Shown here: positions 33,061-40,172 of the stretch, piece by piece
Layout of the letters: each line of letters starts with the position of its first letter
Position numbering within the stretch: the first letter of the stretch is position 1
From: WHSW01 sp963851045
Lineage (GTDB): Bacteria; Actinomycetota; Thermoleophilia; Solirubrobacterales; 70-9
Length of the DNA stretch: 64,000 nucleotides
NCBI GenBank assembly: GCA_963851045.1
Contig: CAWKNC010000002.1
Location: 310,001 to 374,000, forward strand
Direction of reading: 5' to 3'
Notes under the pieces: generated by a model
The model's input: the letters and a program-made list of their open reading frames with translations, nothing else
What the model was told of the DNA's origin: nothing
The model's database searches: none
Position numbers and translations under genes: made by a program

Positions 33061-33074
33061 ATAGTAGGACGTCC
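33061..33074 (-). promoter_or_regulatory. Promoter of the mutase operon with a GGACGTCC palindrome
   Basis: On the minus strand a TACTAT -10-like hexamer (33061-33066) is directly preceded by the perfect palindrome GGACGTCC (33067-33074). A repressor bound here would block RNA polymerase; MarR from the same operon is the obvious candidate. The mRNA would have a leader of about 22-25 nt carrying a Shine-Dalgarno sequence. Confidence 0.45.
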
Positions 33075-33163
33075 ACATATTAGCCCTCAAGCGAGCAACG
33101 CGAGCCTTGCTTTGAATCCGGCAGCGTGAGAGGGTCGCTCGGTAGTCAACGGGAAGGGGCACC

Positions 33164-33652
33164 ATGGGTGATGCGTCAGGCGCGTACGTCTACGGACCGG
33201 GAGAAGCCGAGCTGCGATGGATGGGGAGGACCTCCTCGTACTTTCTCGCCACCGGGGATCGGACCGCGGGAGAGTTCTGCCTTGTCGATGAACGGGCTAC
33301 CCGCGGTGAGAGCGTTCCGCTGCACAGGCACGTGGACGACCCGGAGTCGTTCTATGTCCTGGAGGGGGAGCTGACCCTGTACGTCGACGATCAGCCGGGT
33401 GTCAGGGCGCCGGCCGGCTCCTTCGCGCATATCCCCGCCGGGACCGTGCATGGGTTTCGAATCGAGTCGGACACGGCGCGATACCTCATCCTCACGACGC
33501 CGCACCACGGCGACTTCTACCGCGCGATCACGCTTGCATCGCAACCGGGCGGCCAGCCGCCCGCCGAATCGGTCGAGGGCCCGCAAATCAAGCAGGCAAG
33601 CCAGGATTACGGCGTCGAGTTCGTCGGCCCACTGCCGGATCAGACCGATTAG
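33164..33652 (+). CDS. Cupin domain protein (quercetin-dioxygenase-like)
   Basis: The 162-aa single-domain cupin has motif 1 VPLHRHVDDPESFYVLEGELTLYVD (metal ligands His, His, Glu) and motif 2 AGSFAHIPAGTVHGFRI (third His). It probably binds Fe, Mn or Ni and could be a dioxygenase, an isomerase or a binding protein. GGGAAGGGG precedes the ATG as ribosome binding site. It is not obviously linked to its neighbours, which are divergent or convergent to it. Confidence 0.87.
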   Translation: MGDASGAYVYGPGEAELRWMGRTSSYFLATGDRTAGEFCLVDERATRGESVPLHRHVDDPESFYVLEGELTLYVDDQPGVRAPAGSFAHIPAGTVHGFRIESDTARYLILTTPHHGDFYRAITLASQPGGQPPAESVEGPQIKQASQDYGVEFVGPLPDQTD

Positions 33653-33682
33653 GCGAGCCGGCGTTCAGTCGTCAGGCGATTC

Positions 33683-35107
33683 CTAGTAGCGGTAGTGGTC
33701 GGGCTTGTACGGGCCCTCGACCGGGACGCCCAGATAGTCGGCCTGATCGGCGCTGAGCTCGGTCAGGCTGACGCCGAGCGCGTCGAGGTGAAGACGGGCG
33801 ACCTTCTCATCGAGATGCTTCGGCAGCACGTGCACCGACCTTGCGTACGAGTCGTTTTTCGTGAACAGCTCGATCTGGGCAATCGTCTGATTGGTGAACG
33901 AGTTCGACATCACGAACGACGGGTGGCCCGTCGCGTTACCGAGGTTCAGCAGCCGGCCTTCTGAGAGGACGATGACCGAGTGACCGTCTGAAAAGACCCA
34001 CTCATCGACCTGCGGCTTGATCTGGATTCGATCGGCACCGCAGGTCTCGAGCCCGGCCATGTCGATCTCGTTGTCGAAGTGACCGATGTTCCCGACGATC
34101 GCCTGGTGCTTCATCCGCGCCATGTCATCGGCGGTGATGATGTCCTTGTTGCCGGTCGCGGTGATGAAGATGTCTGCAGACTCGAGGACCTCGTCGAGCG
34201 TGCGGACCTCGTAGCCCTCCATCGCCGCCTGCAGCGCGCAGATCGGGTCGATCTCGGTGATGATCACTCGGGCGCCCTGGCCGCGTAGCGAGTCGGCGCA
34301 GCCCTTGCCGACGTCACCGAACCCGCAGATCACGGCGACCTTGCCGCCGATCATCACGTCGGTGGCGCGGTTGATGCCGTCGATCAGCGAGTGGCGACAG
34401 CCGTAGAGGTTGTCGAACTTCGACTTCGTGACTGAGTCGTTGACGTTGATCGCGGGGAAGAGCAGCGTTCCCTCGCGGGCGAAGGAGTAGAGCCGGGCGA
34501 CGCCGGTGGTCGTCTCCTCGGTGACGCCCTTGATCTCGGCGGCCATCTTCGTGAAGCGCTGCGGTGTCTCGGAGAGCGAACGTGAGAGGACGTCCAGGAT
34601 CACCTTCTCCTCGGCTGATCCAGCCGTCTCGGGGCCGGGAACGGCTCCCGCCGCCTCGTACTCGACGCCCTTGTGGACCAACAGCGTCGCGTCGCCGCCG
34701 TCGTCGAGGATCATGTTCGGACCGTCAGCGTCCGGCCAGTTGAGCGCCTGCTCGGTGCACCACCAGTACTCCTCGAGCGTCTCGCCCTTCCAGGCGAACA
34801 CCGGGATGCCTGCAGCCGCGATTGCCGCCGCGGCGTGATCCTGGGTTGAAAAGATGTTGCAGGAGGCCCAGCGCACCTCGGCGCCCAGGGCTATGAGCGT
34901 CTCGATCAGGACTGCCGTTTGGACGGTCATGTGCAGGGAGCCGGTGACCCGGGCGCCGGCCAGAGGCTGAGCCTCGGCGAACTCCTCGCGAGTGCGCATC
35001 AGCCCGGGCATCTCGTGCTCGGCGAGCGCGATCTCCTTGCGGCCGAACTCGGCCAGGCCGATGTCGGCGACCTTGTAGTCCTGATCCTGGGCGACGATGG
35101 TGCTCAT
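33683..35107 (-). CDS. ahcY: Adenosylhomocysteinase
   Basis: AhcY splits S-adenosylhomocysteine into adenosine and homocysteine in the methyl cycle. From ATG 35107 (AGGAG upstream) the protein is 474 aa. Key blocks: SLHMTVQTAVLIETL, NIFSTQDHAAAAI, NVNDSVTKSKFDNLYGCRHSLIDGI, the NAD-binding ICGFGDVGKGCADSL and the C-terminal YKPDHYRY whose Lys/Tyr contact NAD of the neighbouring subunit. The long form with the roughly 40-residue insert (AGAVPGPETAGSAEEK) is present, as in many bacteria and plants. The promoter region is shared with the divergent nucleotidyltransferase. Confidence 0.97.
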   Translation of the reverse strand: MSTIVAQDQDYKVADIGLAEFGRKEIALAEHEMPGLMRTREEFAEAQPLAGARVTGSLHMTVQTAVLIETLIALGAEVRWASCNIFSTQDHAAAAIAAAGIPVFAWKGETLEEYWWCTEQALNWPDADGPNMILDDGGDATLLVHKGVEYEAAGAVPGPETAGSAEEKVILDVLSRSLSETPQRFTKMAAEIKGVTEETTTGVARLYSFAREGTLLFPAINVNDSVTKSKFDNLYGCRHSLIDGINRATDVMIGGKVAVICGFGDVGKGCADSLRGQGARVIITEIDPICALQAAMEGYEVRTLDEVLESADIFITATGNKDIITADDMARMKHQAIVGNIGHFDNEIDMAGLETCGADRIQIKPQVDEWVFSDGHSVIVLSEGRLLNLGNATGHPSFVMSNSFTNQTIAQIELFTKNDSYARSVHVLPKHLDEKVARLHLDALGVSLTELSADQADYLGVPVEGPYKPDHYRY

Positions 35108-35164
35108 TGGTCTCCTGAAGTTGGTGTCAGAGAAGACTTTAGAGGCTTCCGTTTGCCTCCTAGG

Positions 35165-35170
35165 TAGCCT
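35165..35170 (+). promoter_or_regulatory. Putative -10 element of the nucleotidyltransferase at 35178 (leaderless type)
   Basis: TAGCCT ends 7 nt before the ATG, with an overlapping TAGGTA just upstream. No Shine-Dalgarno sequence is visible. Confidence 0.45.
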
Positions 35171-35177
35171 GCCGCGA

Positions 35178-36155
35178 ATGCGAGGGATGGTTATGGCGGC
35201 TGGGCTGGGCACTCGCCTGCGCCCGCTCACTTGGGATGTGCCCAAGCCGATGGTGCCGGTGGCGAATCGGCCGATCATGGAACACGTCCTCGAGCTGCTG
35301 GGCCGAAATGACGTCGGCGAGATCGTCGCCAACCTGCACTGGTTCGGCGACATGGTCCGAGGTGCGTTCGGCGACGGCTCCAGGCTCGATCTCGAGATCA
35401 CCTACAGCGAGGAAGAGAAGCTGCTCGGGACCGCCGGCGGCGTCCGCAACGTCCGCGACTTCTTTGGCTCGGAGCCGTTTGTCGTCCTGGCCGCCGATGC
35501 GCTCACCGACATCGACCTCGGCGCACTGGCAAGGACTCACGCCGAGAACGATTGGATCGCGACCTTGGCGGCGGTCAAGGTCGCCGACACGAGTGAGTAC
35601 GGGGTGATCGTGACCGGCTCGGATGGACGGATCCAGGGTTTTCAGGAGAAGCCGGACGCGGCCGAGGCCCTCTCGAACCTTGCCAACTGCATGATCTACG
35701 TGCTCGAGCCGGAGATCTTCGATTACTTCCCCGACAAGGAGGAGGTCGACTTCGCGCTCGACGTCTTCCCAGCACTGCTCTCCGGTGACGTCCCGTTCGG
35801 GGTCCACACCTCCGACGAGTACTGGAACGACGTTGGCTCACTGCCCGAGTATCTACAGGGCAATCTCGACGCGATCACCGGAAAGGTTGCGATCGATCCC
35901 GCTGGCGAGCTCGTCGAGTCGGCCGAAAAGCTCGGGTCTGGTTTCGAGGGAGAGGGGCCCGTGTTGGTCGGCGAGGGCGCTGAGATCGGCGACGGGGCGC
36001 GGCTCGACGGGCCGCTTGTGATCGGCCCCGGTGCTTCAATCGGCGCCCGAGCACGCGTACGCGAATCGGTCCTCCTGGCTGGATCGGCGGTCCAGGACGA
36101 TGGCCTTCTTGCCGGGGCGATCACCGGGAACGCGGTGCGATTGGCCGAGGGCTGA
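35178..36155 (+). CDS. Nucleotidyltransferase family protein (NDP-sugar pyrophosphorylase)
   Basis: From ATG 35178 the protein is 325 aa. It begins MRGMVMAAGLGTRLRPLTWDVPKPMVPVANRP, the nucleotide-binding signature, with GTAGGVRNV and LAADALTDIDL. A short left-handed beta-helix follows (VLVGEGAEIGDGARLDGPLVIGPGASIG). It is a paralogue of the protein encoded at 28361. Mannose-1-P guanylyltransferase or glucose-1-P transferase are the likely activities. It is divergent from ahcY. Confidence 0.88.
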   Translation: MRGMVMAAGLGTRLRPLTWDVPKPMVPVANRPIMEHVLELLGRNDVGEIVANLHWFGDMVRGAFGDGSRLDLEITYSEEEKLLGTAGGVRNVRDFFGSEPFVVLAADALTDIDLGALARTHAENDWIATLAAVKVADTSEYGVIVTGSDGRIQGFQEKPDAAEALSNLANCMIYVLEPEIFDYFPDKEEVDFALDVFPALLSGDVPFGVHTSDEYWNDVGSLPEYLQGNLDAITGKVAIDPAGELVESAEKLGSGFEGEGPVLVGEGAEIGDGARLDGPLVIGPGASIGARARVRESVLLAGSAVQDDGLLAGAITGNAVRLAEG

Positions 36156-36176
36156 GGTGTTTCGCTCCTAGGCGAC

Positions 36177-36182
36177 TAGGCT
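36177..36182 (+). promoter_or_regulatory. Putative -10 element of thrB (leaderless type)
   Basis: TAGGCT is followed after 6 nt by the thrB GTG at 36189; no Shine-Dalgarno sequence is visible. Confidence 0.4.
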
Positions 36183-36188
36183 CCCGCC

Positions 36189-37070
36189 GTGACCGCCCGT
36201 CGTCGCCTCGTTCGCGTTCCCGCCTCGTCGGCCAATCTCGGGCCGGGGTATGACGTACTCGCCGCCGCACTGGCGCTGGATCTCGAGGTCGAGGTTGAGG
36301 AGACGGGGAAGTTCGAGGTGCTCGCCGACGAGGACCTGCCAACCGACCGGTCCAATCTCTGCGTTGCTGCCTTCGAGCGCCTGCACTCGGCCGATGGGCT
36401 TCGCTTCGAGATTCGAAGCGAGATCCCGCTCGCCCGTGGGCTTGGGTCCAGCGCAGCGGCGATCGTGGCTGGTCTTGTTGCAGCTGACCACATGTTCGAG
36501 CTCGGCCTCGATCGCGATGAGATCTATCGCCACGCCGTTGAGATCGAGGGCCACCCGGACAACGTCGCGGCGGCGGTCTACGGCGGTTTCGTTCTTTGCC
36601 CAAGCGCGGATCGGGGCGAGCGGCCGCCGCCCGTGCGCCTTGATCCCCCTGAGGGCGTGGAGGCGGTCTTGGTGATCCCCGAGGACGCGGTCCCGACGAC
36701 CGAGGCCCGGGGCGCTCTACCCGCCGAAGTCCCGATCGCCGACGCAGTCGCAAACGTCGCTGCCGCAACGCAGCTCGTTCTTGGCCTCGAGCGCTCCGAT
36801 CTGACGCTCATCGCGCGGGGCCTCGCGGATCGTCTGCATCAGCCCGCCCGCCGGCCGCTTTACGACCGCTCGATGCAGCTACTCGAGCGCGCCGGTGAGC
36901 TCGGCGCCATCGGTGCGACGATCTCCGGCGCGGGGCCTTCGCTCATGCTCTGGTGCTTTTGGCAGGACACGGGGAAGGTCGTCGAGGCGGCGTCCGCCGC
37001 GGCGGACGGGTGGGCCGAGGTACGCCGCGTCCCGTTCAGCCCGCTCGGCGCCGACGTACCGGAGCTCTGA
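36189..37070 (+). CDS. thrB: Homoserine kinase
   Basis: ThrB phosphorylates homoserine for threonine synthesis. The 293-aa GHMP kinase begins RRLVRVPASSANLGPGYDVLAAAL (substrate-binding motif 1) and has IPLARGLGSSAAAIVAGL (ATP-binding motif 2) and GAIGATISGAGPSLMLWC (motif 3). Its usual partner thrC is not adjacent. The GTG start is supported by the -10-like TAGGCT and by homology starting at once. Confidence 0.93.
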   Translation: MTARRRLVRVPASSANLGPGYDVLAAALALDLEVEVEETGKFEVLADEDLPTDRSNLCVAAFERLHSADGLRFEIRSEIPLARGLGSSAAAIVAGLVAADHMFELGLDRDEIYRHAVEIEGHPDNVAAAVYGGFVLCPSADRGERPPPVRLDPPEGVEAVLVIPEDAVPTTEARGALPAEVPIADAVANVAAATQLVLGLERSDLTLIARGLADRLHQPARRPLYDRSMQLLERAGELGAIGATISGAGPSLMLWCFWQDTGKVVEAASAAADGWAEVRRVPFSPLGADVPEL

Positions 37071-37077
37071 CACCGCT

Positions 37078-37083
37078 TAGAAT
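37078..37083 (+). promoter_or_regulatory. Putative -10 element of the secreted protein at 37092 (leaderless type)
   Basis: TAGAAT, identical to the rpmE element, ends 8 nt before the ATG. Confidence 0.45.
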
Positions 37084-37091
37084 CCAGGCGT

Positions 37092-37544
37092 ATGGGGCGT
37101 ATGGCTTCGATCCTCGCGGTGGCGCTGCTCGCTTTGTCTTTGGGCGCGGTCGCGGACGCCGCAAAGAAGCCGCCAGCGACCGGCGACTACGTGGCCGACC
37201 TCGACGTCAACGGGACCTATTCGCAGGGTGGCTGGACCGTGATCAAGGACGGTGGCAAGCGCAAGATCGTCGCCTCCGGCCAATACAACGGGATCTATTA
37301 CCCCGACCCCGGCGAGTGCGATAAATACAGCGTGCCCCTCGAGGCCTCGAGCGTGGGGATCTCGAAGCGGGGCAAGTTCCGCATCAAGGAGACCACCACC
37401 GCCGCCGGCACCTCGGTCGAGATCAAGGTGGACTGGAAGGGCAAGTGGAAGAGCGCGACGAGGGTCGTCGGCACGATCAAGATCGCGAGCGGCAATTGCA
37501 CCTCCAAGAACAAATTCACCGCAAGGAAGGTTCCCGGCTCGTAG
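37092..37544 (+). CDS. Small secreted protein of unknown function
   Basis: The 150-aa protein has a signal peptide (MASILAVALLALSLGAVADA) and a beta-rich, lysine-rich mature part: YVADLDVNGTYSQGGWTVI, KIVASGQYNGIYYPDPGECDKY, SVGISKRGKFRIKETT and VVGTIKIASGNCTSKNKFTARK. Two cysteines (in PGECDKY and SGNCTSK) may form a disulfide. The layout resembles other actinobacterial exported proteins that end in a GTxxxxGSCTSxxxxFTARR-like motif. The function is unknown. ATG 37101 is an alternative start. Confidence 0.7.
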   Translation: MGRMASILAVALLALSLGAVADAAKKPPATGDYVADLDVNGTYSQGGWTVIKDGGKRKIVASGQYNGIYYPDPGECDKYSVPLEASSVGISKRGKFRIKETTTAAGTSVEIKVDWKGKWKSATRVVGTIKIASGNCTSKNKFTARKVPGS

Positions 37545-37566
37545 GCCGGGGATCCGCGCGGCGGGT

Positions 37567-38361
37567 CTAGCTCGCGGGAACGAGCTCGGTCGAGAGCTCG
37601 TCGAGCGTGGCGAGGAGGTCCGGCATCGAAAGGCGCCGCAGAAGCTCGCCAGCAAGCGAGAGGTAGTCCGCGCCGCGGTCGGGACGGTAGTCGAGGATCG
37701 GAACCGCGCGCTCGGCTGACTCCGCATAGGCGATCGACTGACGAATGACGGTTCGGCAGACCTTGTCGCCAAAGCGCTCGCGAAGCGACTCGAGCGTCTG
37801 GCGAGCGTGCTTGGTGCGCATGTTGGCGATGTTGAGGACGACCCCGAGCAGTTCGAGCTCGGGGTTGAGCGAGTCGCGCGCGAGGTCGACCACCTGCATC
37901 GCCTGCTCCACCCCCTGCAGCGAGAAGTACTGCGCCTCGGTGGTCAGCAGCGCGTGGTCGGCCGCGACCAATGCATTCACCGAGAGCAGTCCCAGCGTCG
38001 GTGGGCAGTCGATGAGGATCATGTCGCGCTCGCGTTTGAGGTCGCGCAGCGCGTTGCGCAGCGTCACCTCCCGCCCGATCTTGCCAGCCAGCATCAGCTC
38101 GGCCTCCGCGAGGCGCATGTTCGCCGGGATCACCTGGCCGTGGACGGCCTCGGCTGCCCTCACCTGCCCGGAGAGGACCTCGGCCAGAGTCGGCTGGGCC
38201 TCAGCGTCGGTGTCGAAGTAGTCGGAGAGGTTTCCCTGCGGATCGCAGTCGATGGCCAGGACATCGAGCCCAAGACGCGAGAAGACATCGCTGAGCGTGC
38301 GGGTCAGGGTCGTCTTGCCGGTTCCTCCCTTCTGCGAGAGGACCGCGATCGTGGTGGCCAT
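37567..38361 (-). CDS. ParA/Soj family ATPase (orphan)
   Basis: The 264-aa deviant-Walker ATPase starts IAVLSQKGGTGKTTLTRTLSDVF, with the signature lysine before GGTGKT, then VLAIDCDPQGNLSDYF and ILIDCPPTLGLLSVNALVAADHALL. ParA proteins position chromosomes, plasmids or protein clusters. No ParB gene or parS-like repeat is adjacent, so this is an orphan and may instead position another cargo. The next gene upstream on the same strand encodes a zinc-ribbon/FHA protein. Confidence 0.9.
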   Translation of the reverse strand: MATTIAVLSQKGGTGKTTLTRTLSDVFSRLGLDVLAIDCDPQGNLSDYFDTDAEAQPTLAEVLSGQVRAAEAVHGQVIPANMRLAEAELMLAGKIGREVTLRNALRDLKRERDMILIDCPPTLGLLSVNALVAADHALLTTEAQYFSLQGVEQAMQVVDLARDSLNPELELLGVVLNIANMRTKHARQTLESLRERFGDKVCRTVIRQSIAYAESAERAVPILDYRPDRGADYLSLAGELLRRLSMPDLLATLDELSTELVPAS

Positions 38362-38368
38362 CGAGCGG

Positions 38369-38374
38369 ACTATA
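38369..38374 (-). promoter_or_regulatory. Putative -10 element of parA (leaderless type)
   Basis: On the minus strand TATAGT ends 7 nt before the ATG at 38361. This also indicates that parA is transcribed separately from the FHA gene. Confidence 0.45.
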
Positions 38375-38406
38375 AGCGCCGCGCCCGCCCCGGGGTTGAG
38401 GGTCGA

Positions 38407-38970
38407 TCAGGCTTCGATGACGTGCAGGCGGTAGCGACCGACCTCAAGCTCGTCGCCATCGGCGAGGACCGCCCACTCAACGTGCTCGCCGTTCACGAAG
38501 AGCCCGTTGAGGCTGCGATCGTCCAGCGCGCGCAGTTTGCCGCCTGCGGAGAGGACCACGAGGGCATGGCGCCGCGACACGGTCGGGTCGTCGAAGCGGA
38601 TATCGGCGGTTCGCGACCGGCCGATCCGCGTCCAGCCCGGCTCGAGACGGATGGCTGCGTACTCGTGATCGCCCTCGTCGAAGGCGAGGTAGTGCCCGGC
38701 CTGGTCGAGCTCGGCGCGGATCTCCTCGATCCAGTCGTGCGCCTCGACGGGCCCCTCCACCGCCGCTGTCTCGGGGGCGGGGGGACGGGCGAAGATCGAT
38801 CCGCGTCGGAAACTCTCGCCTCCGCAGGCTGGACACTCGGGCAGCTCGCCTGGGTTGAGGGTCGAAACGGCATAGCCGCAGTCCACGCAATACATCGCGC
38901 CGGGCTGAGCCATCGTGATGGCTTCGCCGGTGTGGTGGATCTCAGCTTCGAAGGAGGCTTCGGAAGGCAT
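38407..38970 (-). CDS. Zinc-ribbon plus FHA domain protein
   Basis: The N-terminal part of this 187-aa protein has two CxxC knuckles (YCVDCGY and PECPACGG), a rubredoxin-like zinc ribbon. The C-terminal part (about 100-185) is an FHA phosphothreonine-binding domain: TRIGRSRTADIRFDDPTVSRRHALVVL, LRALDDRSLNGLFVNGEHV. FHA proteins act in Ser/Thr-kinase signalling, which fits an actinobacterium. ATG 38913, just before the ribbon, is an alternative start. The gene lies upstream of parA on the same strand with a 45-bp gap. Confidence 0.87.
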   Translation of the reverse strand: MPSEASFEAEIHHTGEAITMAQPGAMYCVDCGYAVSTLNPGELPECPACGGESFRRGSIFARPPAPETAAVEGPVEAHDWIEEIRAELDQAGHYLAFDEGDHEYAAIRLEPGWTRIGRSRTADIRFDDPTVSRRHALVVLSAGGKLRALDDRSLNGLFVNGEHVEWAVLADGDELEVGRYRLHVIEA

Positions 38971-39080
38971 CGGCTCTGTGGTGCGCTCTTGTGACGATGC
39001 TAACTACTCAGACCGCGAGCTTCATCCAAACCGGAGCACTTTGGACGGAAATTCCGGGTTCCCCGAAATCGAGGCGCGGA

Positions 39081-39086
39081 TAGACT
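39081..39086 (+). promoter_or_regulatory. Putative -10 element of the SRPBCC gene (leaderless type)
   Basis: TAGACT ends 9 nt before the ATG at 39096; no Shine-Dalgarno sequence is visible. Confidence 0.4.
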
Positions 39087-39095
39087 CGCCGCCGT

Positions 39096-39605
39096 ATGCG
39101 CCCCGTCTCTGCATCGGCATCGATCGACGTCCCGCGCGAGCGGGTTTTCGACCTGCTCGTCGACCTCTCGATCCGCCCCGCGTTCACCGATCACTTCATC
39201 GAGGAGTACCGGCTCGCGCGGGTCGATCCGGTGGGAGTCGGCGCCTCGGCACGGTTTCGTCTCGAACACGCCGGCGTTTGGGTCGACACCGCGATCGAGG
39301 TGGCGGAGCGGCCGCACCTCATCCGCGAACACGGACGCGGCGGTCGCGGCAACCGCGTTCCGTGGTTCACGGTTTGGGAGATCGCGGAGGGCCCTGCGCC
39401 CGAGGGATCGGAGCTGACGGTGACGCTCTGGACGGAGCCGTCGAGCATCTTCGACCGCCTCGGCGAAACCGGCGTTAGCAGCAGGCGCTTGCGCCGCGAC
39501 CTGGGCCGCGCGCTGAACCGGCTGCGCGAGATCGTCGAGAACGACGCTCCAATGGAGCACGTCGGCGTCGGTGGCGCCGATCGACTACCCGCCTTCAACC
39601 GGTAG
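39096..39605 (+). CDS. SRPBCC (START/Bet v1-like) family protein
   Basis: The 169-aa protein has the SRPBCC pattern: ASASIDVPRERVFDLLVDLSIRPAFTDHFI at the N-terminus, a run of beta-strands (RVDPVGVGASARFRL, WVDTAIEVAERPHLI), and a long C-terminal helix (RRDLGRALNRLREIVEN). Such proteins bind hydrophobic ligands or act as cyclases/aromatases; no specific ligand is indicated. A lipoprotein gene follows by 15 bp and may be co-transcribed. Confidence 0.82.
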   Translation: MRPVSASASIDVPRERVFDLLVDLSIRPAFTDHFIEEYRLARVDPVGVGASARFRLEHAGVWVDTAIEVAERPHLIREHGRGGRGNRVPWFTVWEIAEGPAPEGSELTVTLWTEPSSIFDRLGETGVSSRRLRRDLGRALNRLREIVENDAPMEHVGVGGADRLPAFNR

Positions 39606-39620
39606 CCGAGCCGAGGCCAT

Positions 39621-40172
39621 ATGCTTCCCGCCCTCATGCGTCGCCGACTTGCAGCCCTTCTATGTCTGCTGAGCGCCCTCGTCCTCGCGGGCGCGGTCAG
39701 CGCCTGTGGCGAGGAGGAGCACGGGGAGGTGGTCGAGGGCGAGCCGATCGAGATCAGCGAGCTCGAGTACAACGTCCAGATCACCCGGTTCCTCAATCCC
39801 TTCGATACCGAGGACGCCGAGTACCTCGTCGGTCAGCCGCCGCCGGAGCCAGGGACCGAGTATCTGGGCGTGTTCATGGTGATCACCAACCCCACCGAGG
39901 AGGAGCGGCCGTCGGCGACCAATTACGTCGTCACCGACACTCTCGAGCAGGAGTACGAGATGGTCGAAAGCGAGAGCCCATACGCGCTCGATGTCGGTTC
40001 CGAGGTTGGCGCCGAAGATCAGCTGCCGCTGATCGACAGCACCGCCGGCACCGGCCCCAACCAGGGCTCTCTGCTCATCTTCCTGGTCGACGACACCGTC
40101 AGCGACAATCGTCCGCTGAGCCTCGAGATCCAGACTTTCGCCGGCACGGGCGAAGTCATTCTCGACATCTAG
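39621..40172 (+). CDS. Putative lipoprotein with DUF4352-like domain
   Basis: The 183-aa protein has a lipoprotein signal: basic MRRRLAALL, then LLSALVLAGAVSAC, where Cys is the lipidation site (lipobox VSAC). The mature part has the immunoglobulin-like DUF4352 pattern (EYLGVFMVITNPTEEERPSATNYVVTDTLEQEY). It is predicted to sit on the outer face of the membrane. ATG 39636 is an alternative start that would place the arginines at the very N-terminus. Its 3' end overlaps the convergent PBP gene by 4 bp. Confidence 0.75.
   Translation: MLPALMRRRLAALLCLLSALVLAGAVSACGEEEHGEVVEGEPIEISELEYNVQITRFLNPFDTEDAEYLVGQPPPEPGTEYLGVFMVITNPTEEERPSATNYVVTDTLEQEYEMVESESPYALDVGSEVGAEDQLPLIDSTAGTGPNQGSLLIFLVDDTVSDNRPLSLEIQTFAGTGEVILDI

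Noticed and set aside
31314..33083. Open frame of about 590 codons on the plus strand opposite the mutase and marR
   Set aside because: The mutase on the other strand has many conserved motifs; this frame is a codon-bias shadow.
35108..35177. SAH riboswitch upstream of ahcY
   Set aside because: The spacer to the divergent gene is only 70 bp and shows no matching stem-loop pattern; a simple leader with AGGAG is visible.
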